From PMG-095 sp049324695 (GTDB lineage: Bacteria; Myxococcota_A; Polyangia; Polyangiales; Polyangiaceae), in NCBI GenBank assembly GCA_049324695.1, contig JBMOMJ010000059.1:1-64000 (forward strand): a stretch of 64,000 nucleotides of DNA, given 5' to 3'. The notes beneath the pieces are model-generated. The model searched no databases. It was not told the origin of the DNA and saw nothing but the letters and a program-made list of their open reading frames with translations. The translations under genes and the position numbers were made by a program. Shown piece after piece: positions 24,832 to 31,140 of this stretch (its first letter is position 1; each line of letters opens with the position of its first letter).

Positions 24832-25152
24832 CTACCCGCCAACGAATTCCACGCCTTCGCGCAGGAGCTGACGCCAGCGACGTCGATCGACTTCGGGAAC
24901 CGAAACCCATTCCGAAAATATCTTGCCAGCCGGACCGAAGGGCTGCCCGACACCCGCATCGATCAGCTGAATCACACGTTCCCGCGGGAGCTTCACCACG
25001 AGCCCGGAGCCTTTGTAGTCGACCAACGCGAGGAACTCTTTACCAACGCGCAGGCACCGGCCGTTCATGATCGTGCTTTCGTTCACTCGCGCGTCTTCGC
25101 GGCGAAGCTCGGCGGCGAGCTGCCAGAATACCTTTTCAGGCGAGAGCTTCAT
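24832..25152 (-). CDS. Small TfoX/YjbR-like protein
   Basis: 106 residues of a type often annotated as TfoX N-terminal-like or hypothetical. Typical elements are SPEKVFWQLAAELRRE at the start, ESTIMNGRCLRVGKEFLAL, then LVVKLPRERVIQLIDAGVG and KIFSEWVSVP near the C-terminus. The start overlaps the stop of the upstream ECF42-type sigma gene by 4 nt, so it is the last gene of the operon YCII, sigma, this protein. No enzymatic residues are evident. The family assignment is moderate. Confidence 0.75.
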   Translation of the reverse strand: MKLSPEKVFWQLAAELRREDARVNESTIMNGRCLRVGKEFLALVDYKGSGLVVKLPRERVIQLIDAGVGQPFGPAGKIFSEWVSVPEVDRRRWRQLLREGVEFVGG

Positions 25153-26420
25153 TTCGGGTCTCCGTTGGAAGTCACCGGCAAACGCGCGATTCGTTCCTCG
25201 ATTTGGCGGCGTTCATGCGCGTTTCGGGACAGCCGCGCGGCTTCGCGCAGTGACTCTGCGGCAGCTGCAGACTGTCCTGCATCCGCGAGCAGCGTCCCTC
25301 GAACCAGGTGCACGTACGGATAGCTCTGCGCGTCGATGTCGGCGCTGTCCAGGAGCCGCAGGCCGGCGCTTGCGTTGGTTGCCATGCCCAGGGCGAAGGC
25401 CCGATTCACGCGCACGGCCGGGATTGGGCGAAGGTTTTCGAGTAGTGCATAAAGCGACGCAATCTCTCTCCAGTTGGTATCACTCGCCGTCTTTGCTTTG
25501 CAGTGAACAGCCGCAATGGCTGCCTCTATTTGCATTGGACCCGGCTTGCCGGCAGCGAGAGCAGTCTCGAGCATGTGTGTCGCAAGCAGAATCGCAGCCT
25601 CGTCCCAACGGGATCGATCCTGGTCTGGCAGCGGCACTGGTTCGCCTTGCGCATCGAGGCGCGCGTCGCGGCGCGCATCGTGCAGGAGCAGCAAAGCGAG
25701 TAGGCCGGCTACCTCTGGCTCGTCAGGATAGGTCTCGAGCAGCGAACGCGCGAGGCCAAGCGCCAAGCGGCACAAGTCGGCTCGAATTGGCGACTCGCCG
25801 TCACCCGACCAATAGCCTTCGTTGAAGAGTAGATGAATGGCCCTGAGCACGGCCGGGATGCGTTCGCGTCCTCGCTCCGGTGTTGTCCCCTCGGCGTCTC
25901 CCCGCTCGCGAAGTTTCTGACGAGCCCGGGTCAGGCGCTGCTCCATGCTGCGCGGCGCCACAACAAAGGCTCGAGCAATTTCCTCGTTGGATAGCCCAAC
26001 TGCCGTCGCGAGCGCCAATGCCGCGCTCTCGCCAACTTCGAGCGACGGATGGGCACAAGCAAACAGGAGACCGAGGAGTTCGTCCTTGAAGCCGCGCATG
26101 ATCTCGGGCTCGGCCACGGCAATGCGCGCCCAGGGGCTGAGCTGCGCCAGCACCTCGACGGCATCACCGTGGCTTTCGGTCCTTCTGGCTCGGCGCAATC
26201 GATCGCGGTGTGCATTCTGAGCCACCGTGATCAACCACGCTTCGGCCGAATCGGGCGCGCCGTCGATGCTCCAAGTCGTGAGAGCTCGTTCGATGGCGTC
26301 GTGGACCGCATCCTCGGCGTCGGCGAGCGAGCCCGTGAACCCGAGCAGCTTGCCTAGAATGCGCGGGTACAAATCCCGAAGCGCGCCGGCTTGTGTCGCC
26401 GAAAGGCTCAAGGCCGCCAC
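25149..26420 (-). CDS. ECF42-type sigma factor with C-terminal TPR-like domain
   Basis: About 423 residues from a GTG at 26420; a TTG at 26426 is the alternative and there is no ATG. Regions 2 and 4 (ADAEDAVHDAIERALTTW, then GLSNEEIARAF and RSMEQRLTRARQKLRE) are followed by the long DUF6596 domain: AIHLLFNEGYWSGDGESPIR, LLHDARRDARLD, DQDRSRWDEA and IPAVRVNRAFALG. ECF42 factors carry this C-terminal extension instead of a classical anti-sigma factor and typically regulate adjacent YCII/DGPF genes. Here the YCII gene is immediately upstream and overlaps. A second ECF42 gene is 2.5 kb away on the other strand. Confidence 0.92.
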   Translation of the reverse strand: MAALSLSATQAGALRDLYPRILGKLLGFTGSLADAEDAVHDAIERALTTWSIDGAPDSAEAWLITVAQNAHRDRLRRARRTESHGDAVEVLAQLSPWARIAVAEPEIMRGFKDELLGLLFACAHPSLEVGESAALALATAVGLSNEEIARAFVVAPRSMEQRLTRARQKLRERGDAEGTTPERGRERIPAVLRAIHLLFNEGYWSGDGESPIRADLCRLALGLARSLLETYPDEPEVAGLLALLLLHDARRDARLDAQGEPVPLPDQDRSRWDEAAILLATHMLETALAAGKPGPMQIEAAIAAVHCKAKTASDTNWREIASLYALLENLRPIPAVRVNRAFALGMATNASAGLRLLDSADIDAQSYPYVHLVRGTLLADAGQSAAAAESLREAARLSRNAHERRQIEERIARLPVTSNGDPK

Positions 26421-26761
26421 CGCCAATCAACGGGCCGCACCTCGATCGCGTGCCACGGATCAGTGCAAATCTGCTTCGCGCGAGCGATGGCTTCCTGCTC
26501 GTCGCGGCAGTCGACGAGGTAAAAGCCGACCAGCCATTCCTTGGATTCGATGTACGGGCCGTCGGTCACATCGTGGCCGTTCACCCGGGCCTTCACGGTG
26601 CGCGCGCTCGTCGGGACGTCGAGTCGCGCCACGGCGTGGAGATCGCCCTCTGACGCTGCCTCGCTTTGAAGCGCGCGGTGTCCAGCGAGCGCTCTCCGGT
26701 CGTCTGCCGCCGGAACCGCAGCCGCTGAGGTTCGATAAATCAAAAGGGCATAGGTGCTCAT
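26408..26761 (-). CDS. YCII/DGPF domain protein
   Basis: 117 residues, one YCII-related dimeric alpha-beta barrel. Its DGPYIESKEWLVGFYLVDC is a variant of the DGPF signature, and the preceding strand TYALLIYRT is typical of the N-terminus. Such proteins are the usual partners and targets of ECF42 sigma factors, and the next gene (overlap 13-19 nt) is exactly that. The chemical role is unknown; some YCII proteins have been proposed to act as small-molecule enzymes. Confidence 0.9.
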   Translation of the reverse strand: MSTYALLIYRTSAAAVPAADDRRALAGHRALQSEAASEGDLHAVARLDVPTSARTVKARVNGHDVTDGPYIESKEWLVGFYLVDCRDEQEAIARAKQICTDPWHAIEVRPVDWRWRP

Positions 26762-26866
26762 CGCCGGCGATTCGAAAGACTAGTGGTAGAGAGACGCATC
26801 AGCGGCACCGCCCACGACAGTTCCCGAGGAAAAAAGATCGCGACCGTTTGGCCTACGCCGGTCGAC

Positions 26867-27265
26867 CTACTTTTTCGCGGAGCGTCGAGGCCCGGCCGGC
26901 GCCTTGGCTGCGGCGCGCTTCTTGGACGGCTTGGCAGGCTTGTCACCTTTTGAGGCCCACGCGAGTGCGAAATCGAGCCAAGACTTGAACCCGGCAGTGC
27001 TTTTCGTCGCCTCCGACCCGACGAGCAACCAGCCTTTCATCGGGCGACCACCGGAGAGATCGAAGATCCGAACGCCCTTTTTCTTGAGCAGCTGATCCGT
27101 GTCGTCCTTTTCGCAGCGAACGATGAGATCGGTGTTGTCGACACCCACACACATCGCACCATTCACCAAAAATGCGATGCCACCAAACATCTTCTTTTCC
27201 GTCAGGCCGTCAGTCTTGGCCAGGGCGCGGCGCACCCTCTCAGCGAGCGCTTCATCGTAAGGCAT
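26867..27265 (-). CDS. TfoX N-terminal domain protein
   Basis: 132 residues. The TfoX/Sxy N-terminal domain occupies about 1-100: LAERVRRALAKTDGLTEKKMFGG, then AFLVNGAMCVGV, then FDLSGGRPMKGWLLV. The C-terminus is a Lys/Ala-rich basic tail (KPSKKRAAAKAPAG), possibly for nucleic acid binding. Stand-alone TfoX_N proteins are common in accessory islands and need not affect competence. It lies 3 nt after the stop of the SRPBCC gene, so both are in one minus-strand unit. Confidence 0.9.
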   Translation of the reverse strand: MPYDEALAERVRRALAKTDGLTEKKMFGGIAFLVNGAMCVGVDNTDLIVRCEKDDTDQLLKKKGVRIFDLSGGRPMKGWLLVGSEATKSTAGFKSWLDFALAWASKGDKPAKPSKKRAAAKAPAGPRRSAKK

Positions 27266-27268
27266 GCC

Positions 27269-27742
27269 TCAAGCTTCCCTTCGCACGCCGTTCGATTGTA
27301 ACGCACCTTCCGCATGTCGAGCGAGCGAAGCAAACACGCCGTCGAGCGTGCTGGTCAACTTGCGCTTCATCATCAGACGGTCGAGCACTGCGCCGAACCA
27401 GCCAAACTTCACCTCATATTCCAGTGTTTGCGTGATGCGCGTGCCCGAACCCTGCGCGTCGACGCGGGTTACCCAACGCATGAAATGAATGGGCCAGTCG
27501 CTCTCGACCACTTCGAGGCCGAGCGCCCGCCCGTCCTCCCAGTGCGTGACGCGTTCGACGACGCGGCCCTTGGGAATGAGCTCACATGAGCGGCGGGCTC
27601 CGACACCGACGCGCTGAACGCCATCGATGGCCGCACGTCGGACGCCGCCGTTGTAATGCTGCACCGCCTCGAGATCCGCGAGCAGTGCCCAAACATTCTC
27701 GGGCCGGCACGCCGCATAAACATCGTGATGGATCGTGGTCAT
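27269..27742 (-). CDS. SRPBCC family protein
   Basis: 157 residues from the ATG at 27742 (MTTIHHDVYAA). The open frame continues to 28006, but that part lies over the ArsR gene and is not protein-like. The helix-grip fold is seen in ENVWALLADLEAVQHYNGGV, HWEDGRALGLEVVESDWP and the C-terminal helix LDRLMMKRKLTSTLDGV. It diverges from the ArsR-type gene, and one of two matching palindromes lies 8 bp upstream of its start, so it is probably repressed by that regulator. Ligand unknown. Confidence 0.87.
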   Translation of the reverse strand: MTTIHHDVYAACRPENVWALLADLEAVQHYNGGVRRAAIDGVQRVGVGARRSCELIPKGRVVERVTHWEDGRALGLEVVESDWPIHFMRWVTRVDAQGSGTRITQTLEYEVKFGWFGAVLDRLMMKRKLTSTLDGVFASLARHAEGALQSNGVRREA

Positions 27743-27749
27743 GTCATCT

Positions 27750-27769
27750 CCACAAGTATCGACTTGTGG
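27750..27769. promoter_or_regulatory. Operator 1 of the ArsR-type regulator
   Basis: Perfect inverted repeat CCACAAGTATCGACTTGTGG (8-bp arms, 4-bp centre). It lies 8 bp upstream of the SRPBCC start on the minus strand and shares its arms with a second site at 27792-27809. The two centres are 41 bp apart, about four helical turns, so dimers would bind on the same face of the DNA. Confidence 0.75.
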
Positions 27770-27791
27770 TGTACCAGACCGCGATCTGATA

Positions 27792-27809
27792 CACAAGTGC
27801 CTACTTGTG
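27792..27809. promoter_or_regulatory. Operator 2 of the ArsR-type regulator
   Basis: Inverted repeat CACAAGTGCCTACTTGTG (7-bp arms, 4-bp centre), the same arms as the site at 27750-27769. It ends on the GTG start codon of the ArsR-type gene (27807), which suggests tight autorepression. The arrangement between divergent genes points to joint control of both. Confidence 0.72.
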
Positions 27810-28121
27810 AAACGCGAACCGGACGCTACTCTCGCTCTGAAAGCCCTCGGTGAGCCCCGACGGGTCGAAATCTTGCGGCTCTTGCGTGCCGGACCTAGAC
27901 CGGTCGGCGAAATTGCAGATGAGATCGATGTCTCACAGCAAGCAGCTTCCCAACATCTCGCGGTGTTGGGAAAAGCCGGATTGGTCGAAGCGCGCCGCGA
28001 AGGCACGAAGCACCTCTACTCGATCAAACGTGAGGGCTTCGCGCCCGTCGCTGCCTTCGTGGAAGCGTTCTGGGCACCCAAGCTTGCGACGCTCAAGGCG
28101 GAGATCGAAAAGAAGCGATGA
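27807..28121 (+). CDS. ArsR-family transcriptional regulator
   Basis: 104 residues from the GTG at 27807 (VKREPDATLALKALGEPRR); an in-frame ATG at 27735 would add about 24 residues that are not typical of the family. The winged helix-turn-helix is clear: VEILRLLRAGPRPVGEIADEID, then QQAASQHLAVLGKAGLVEARREG, then HLYSIK. No metal-binding Cys cluster is present, as in the ArsR proteins paired with AHSA1/SRPBCC genes. The stop overlaps the next gene (ATGA), making an ArsR-AHSA1 operon. Two palindromes upstream are its likely operators. Confidence 0.93.
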   Translation: MKREPDATLALKALGEPRRVEILRLLRAGPRPVGEIADEIDVSQQAASQHLAVLGKAGLVEARREGTKHLYSIKREGFAPVAAFVEAFWAPKLATLKAEIEKKR

Positions 28122-28558
28122 GCGATACCTTTCGGACCAGCATCGACATCGAGGCGCCCCTCGAGCAGGTCTTCGACTACTTTTTGAGGCCGGAGCTACT
28201 AGTGCGCTGGATGGGCGACGTGGCGCGCCTCGACGCCCAGAGCGGCGGTGTGTTCTCAGTGGATATCAATGGAGTCTTGATTCGCGGTCACTTCGTGCAG
28301 ATCGAGCGGCCGCGTTACATCGAGATCGCCTGGGGTGAAGCCGGAAACGATGCGATGCCGCCGGGAGCGACCCGTCTCTGCGTTTCATTCGAGGCCCGTG
28401 GCGCCTCGACGCACGTCGCGCTCGAGCACAGCGGCCTGGTCGCAGACGAGGGCGCCAAGCATGCCATCGGCTGGCCACACTTCCTCGAGCGGCTCACAAT
28501 CGCCGCACGCGGCGGAGATCCTGGACCGGATCCGTGGAAAACGTCGCCGCCGGGCTAA
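28118..28558 (+). CDS. AHSA1-type SRPBCC protein
   Basis: 146 residues of the activator-of-Hsp90-like (AHSA1) SRPBCC group: IDIEAPLEQVFDYFLRPELLVRWMGD at the N-terminus, then GVFSVDINGVLIRGHFVQIE, then LEHSGLVADEGAKHAIGWPHFLERL. It overlaps the ArsR-type gene by 4 nt. ArsR/AHSA1 pairs are widespread and usually coregulated, with the SRPBCC protein presumed to bind a small hydrophobic compound. The precise role is unknown. Confidence 0.92.
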   Translation: MSDTFRTSIDIEAPLEQVFDYFLRPELLVRWMGDVARLDAQSGGVFSVDINGVLIRGHFVQIERPRYIEIAWGEAGNDAMPPGATRLCVSFEARGASTHVALEHSGLVADEGAKHAIGWPHFLERLTIAARGGDPGPDPWKTSPPG

Positions 28559-28634
28559 GCTTGTCCAAAAGCCGAGAGGTCGGGCGTCAATGGACGTCGA
28601 GCCAATGCTTCGACGCCTACGAAAGGAACGGATC

Positions 28635-28979
28635 ATGCCGAAATTTCTGTGTCTTCAGCGCGGTCTGCCGGGAGGTAACCAAGCCGCCGACAAGCCGTCG
28701 CCCGCTCAAATGCAGGACATGTACGCGAAATTCAACGAGTGGCGGGAGAAGTTCCGCGACAACCTCGTTGACCTGGGCGGGCGTCTCGGTGCGTCGCGCT
28801 TGGCCTTGCCCGAGCCTCCGCCGGATGGCCCCCTCATTGAGATCAAGGAGCTCGTGGGCGGCTACATGATTGTCTCGGCGTCGAACTTCGACGACGCCGT
28901 GGAGATCGCTCGCGCCTGTCCAGGTCTGATGCGACCCGGGTCAGGTGTCGAGGTGATTGAGATTCAGACGCCGGGATGA
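28635..28979 (+). CDS. YCII-like domain protein
   Basis: 114 residues from the ATG at 28635, which has GAAAGGA about 8 nt upstream. The fold resembles the YCII/DGPF group (MQDMYAKFNEWREKFRDNLVDLGG, then PDGPLIEIKELVGGYMIVSA, then FDDAVEIARACPGL), with DGPLIEIKE in place of the DGPF signature. It overlaps the following ECF42-type gene by 4 nt, reproducing the YCII-ECF42 pair found on the opposite strand 2 kb away. Confidence 0.88.
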   Translation: MPKFLCLQRGLPGGNQAADKPSPAQMQDMYAKFNEWREKFRDNLVDLGGRLGASRLALPEPPPDGPLIEIKELVGGYMIVSASNFDDAVEIARACPGLMRPGSGVEVIEIQTPG

Positions 28980-30214
28980 GCGAGCTCGACGCTCAATTCT
29001 TCCGACATGAGTACGGACGGCTCGTCGCGATGCTCTCGCGGCGAGTCGGCGTCCGTCACGTGGAGTTGGTCGAAGACGCCGTTCAAAACGCCTTGGCGAC
29101 CGCTGTCGAGACGTGGCGCCAATCGTCTCGTCCAGAGAACCCATCGGCGTGGCTGTTTCGCGTCGCGCTCAATCAGCTCTTGAGCGAGCTCCGCGGGCGG
29201 GCCCGTCGCGAGCGGCTCGTCGAACGTCATGAGTCGCTCGCTGAGGAATCATTTGCGGATACTCCCGATGCGTTCCTCGCGGCTGACGTGCGCGATGATT
29301 TGCTGCGCATGTTGTTCGCGTGCTGCGATGACGCAATTGCGCTGGAATCGCAGCTGGTGCTGGCCCTGAAGGTCTTGTGTGGTTTCGATGTGCGCGAGAT
29401 CTCCGAGCGGCTCTTCGCGAACGAAGCCGCCGTTTACAAACGCCTCACTCGCGGACGAAATCGCCTGCGCGAAGTGGAGGTCGAGCACGCTGAGCTCACG
29501 CCGGCACAGCTTGCTTCGCGTTTACCTGCCGTGCAGTCGGTTCTCTACGTTCTTTTCACGGAGGGGTATCTTTCGTCGCACGCAGAAGGCGCAATTCGCC
29601 TGGAACTCTGTGAGGAAGCCATCCGCCTCGCTCAAGAGCTCGCGCAACATCCAATCGGAGCAACCACCGAAACCTTCGCACTGCTCGCGTTGATGCACCT
29701 GCATCGCGCACGCATGCCATCGCGCCAAGATGGCAGCGGTGGGCTCGTCCTGCTCGAGGAACAAGATCGATCACTCTGGAGCCAATCTGAAATTCACGAC
29801 GGATTGACCTGGCTCGCGCGCTCTGCAGCTGGAGGAACCTTCTCGCGCTACCACGCCGAAGCAGGAATCGCGGCTGAACATTGCCTGGCGCCGAGCTTTG
29901 CGGCCACACGCTGGGACCGCATCGTCGAGTGCTACGAGCTTTTGGACAAAGTCGCTCCGTCGGCTCTGCACACGCTCAACCGCGCCGTGGCCCTCGCCGA
30001 ATGGCGCGGTCCGCACGCAGGGCTCGCCCTCCTGGATGGCTTGGCACCGCCGTCGTGGCTCAGCGGCTCGTATCTATGGTCGGCGGTGCTTGCGGATCTG
30101 CACCGCCGCGCAAACAACCAAGAACTCGCAAAACAATATCGAATCGTCGCACTCGGTACGGCTCCATCTGCCGCGGTGCGCGCCGCGCTCGATCGCCGAC
30201 TGCAACAAGAGTAA
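28976..30214 (+). CDS. ECF42-type sigma factor with C-terminal TPR-like domain
   Basis: 412 residues. Region 2 (VELVEDAVQNALATAVETWRQ, then NPSAWLFRVALNQ) and region 4 (CGFDVREISERLF, then AAVYKRLTRGRNRLRE) are followed by the DUF6596 extension (SVLYVLFTEGYLSSHAEGA, LIHLHRARMPS-like ALMHLHRARMPSR, EEQDRSLWSQ, ALHTLNRAVALAEWRG). It is an ECF42 homologue distinct from the one at 25149-26420. Translational overlap with the preceding YCII-like gene supports a functional pair. It is convergent with an SRPBCC gene 2 nt away. Confidence 0.92.
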   Translation: MSELDAQFFRHEYGRLVAMLSRRVGVRHVELVEDAVQNALATAVETWRQSSRPENPSAWLFRVALNQLLSELRGRARRERLVERHESLAEESFADTPDAFLAADVRDDLLRMLFACCDDAIALESQLVLALKVLCGFDVREISERLFANEAAVYKRLTRGRNRLREVEVEHAELTPAQLASRLPAVQSVLYVLFTEGYLSSHAEGAIRLELCEEAIRLAQELAQHPIGATTETFALLALMHLHRARMPSRQDGSGGLVLLEEQDRSLWSQSEIHDGLTWLARSAAGGTFSRYHAEAGIAAEHCLAPSFAATRWDRIVECYELLDKVAPSALHTLNRAVALAEWRGPHAGLALLDGLAPPSWLSGSYLWSAVLADLHRRANNQELAKQYRIVALGTAPSAAVRAALDRRLQQE

Positions 30215-30216
30215 CC

Positions 30217-30660
30217 TCAGCGACCACTTTCGAGCACTGCCTTCAAGCGCGCCAGATCTTTGCGGTTCGCTCGACGCATCGCGCTCGCCATAAACGGGCT
30301 CATCAATCGCGAAAACCCAGTCGGCTCTCCGCGATTGCGCAGTGTCATGCGAGTTGCCGCGTCGCCTTCGGGGTGCCACTCGTAGGTGGTCTCCATTGGA
30401 AACGGCCCCTCCGCGGTGCGCATGACCAGCTTTTTCCCAGGGACGAGTTCGACGAGTTCGTATGTGTAGGCCAGCCGCCGCCCTAGGAAGTGAGCCACGA
30501 AGGCGAGTCGAGAGCCGACTGCCAAAGGACGCGGTGACTTCCATTCCACCGCCTTGATGTTCTCGTACCAGATGGGCGCGTTGTCCGGCTCGCTCGCGAA
30601 CGCGGCGACATCGCCCACTGGGCGTTGAATTACGGTTTCGGTCACGACATCAACGGTCAT
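30217..30660 (-). CDS. SRPBCC family protein
   Basis: 147 residues from the ATG at 30660 (MTVDVVTETVIQ); the frame extends to 30705. It shows the SRPBCC pattern: VIQRPVGDVAAFASEPDNAPIW, then VGSRLAFVAHFLGRRLAYTYEL, then the C-terminal helix MASAMRRANRKDLARLKAVLE. It is probably cotranscribed with the DUF1905 gene upstream (41-nt gap). It is the fourth SRPBCC protein within 6.5 kb. Ligand unknown. Confidence 0.88.
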   Translation of the reverse strand: MTVDVVTETVIQRPVGDVAAFASEPDNAPIWYENIKAVEWKSPRPLAVGSRLAFVAHFLGRRLAYTYELVELVPGKKLVMRTAEGPFPMETTYEWHPEGDAATRMTLRNRGEPTGFSRLMSPFMASAMRRANRKDLARLKAVLESGR

Positions 30661-30701
30661 GTATATGCCCAGTCCTTCACGCTTCCGACCGATCGCTCGC
30701 G

Positions 30702-31025
30702 TCACGTACGCCCGCGTCGACGCAGTTCCACTAGGACGATATCACCGTCCACCTTCGCGCCTCGGATCTTCTTGGGCACCGGCAGCAGAGTGCCATGCTT
30801 GCGGTCACGCCAAACGCTCGTTTCCCAGGTGATGCCATCCACCGTGGCCACGACCGGTGTTCGACCCCAGCCTTCCGTCACGGGGGGAGCGTGCTTCGCC
30901 GGAATGATCGCGAAGGTCCAGCCTCCCGGGCCTGGAAACCGAAAGAGTTTGGTCTTGAAGCGCACGTGAGCAGATTCGCAGCAAAATGCGGTCAGCGCAA
31001 ATCGTGGCGAGTCACGTTCAGCCAA
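30702..31025 (-). CDS. DUF1905 domain protein
   Basis: 107 residues, possibly 87 if the GTG at 30965 (VRFKTKLFRF) is the true start. The conserved DUF1905 features are FRFPGPGGWTFAIIP and a following WGRTPVVATVDGITWETSVW strand pair, ending in VPKKIRGAKVDGDIVLVEL. In other bacteria the domain is often fused to a YdeI/OmpD-associated part that is missing here. The function is unknown. Confidence 0.85.
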   Translation of the reverse strand: MAERDSPRFALTAFCCESAHVRFKTKLFRFPGPGGWTFAIIPAKHAPPVTEGWGRTPVVATVDGITWETSVWRDRKHGTLLPVPKKIRGAKVDGDIVLVELRRRGRT

Positions 31026-31140
31026 ACGTCGTCTCCCGCAACGCGAAAGCCGAGAGGGATTTGCTCGCCCTCTCGGCCTTCAATCTCTGACGGGACGAAG
31101 CGACCGTGTCGATCACTCGAGCCACGCCGTGTCGCAACGC

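Noticed and set aside
24209..31025. Phage-defence island hypothesis for the SRPBCC/ECF42 region
   Set aside because: No nuclease, helicase, NTPase, reverse transcriptase or toxin was found; the genes fit regulatory and ligand-binding families.
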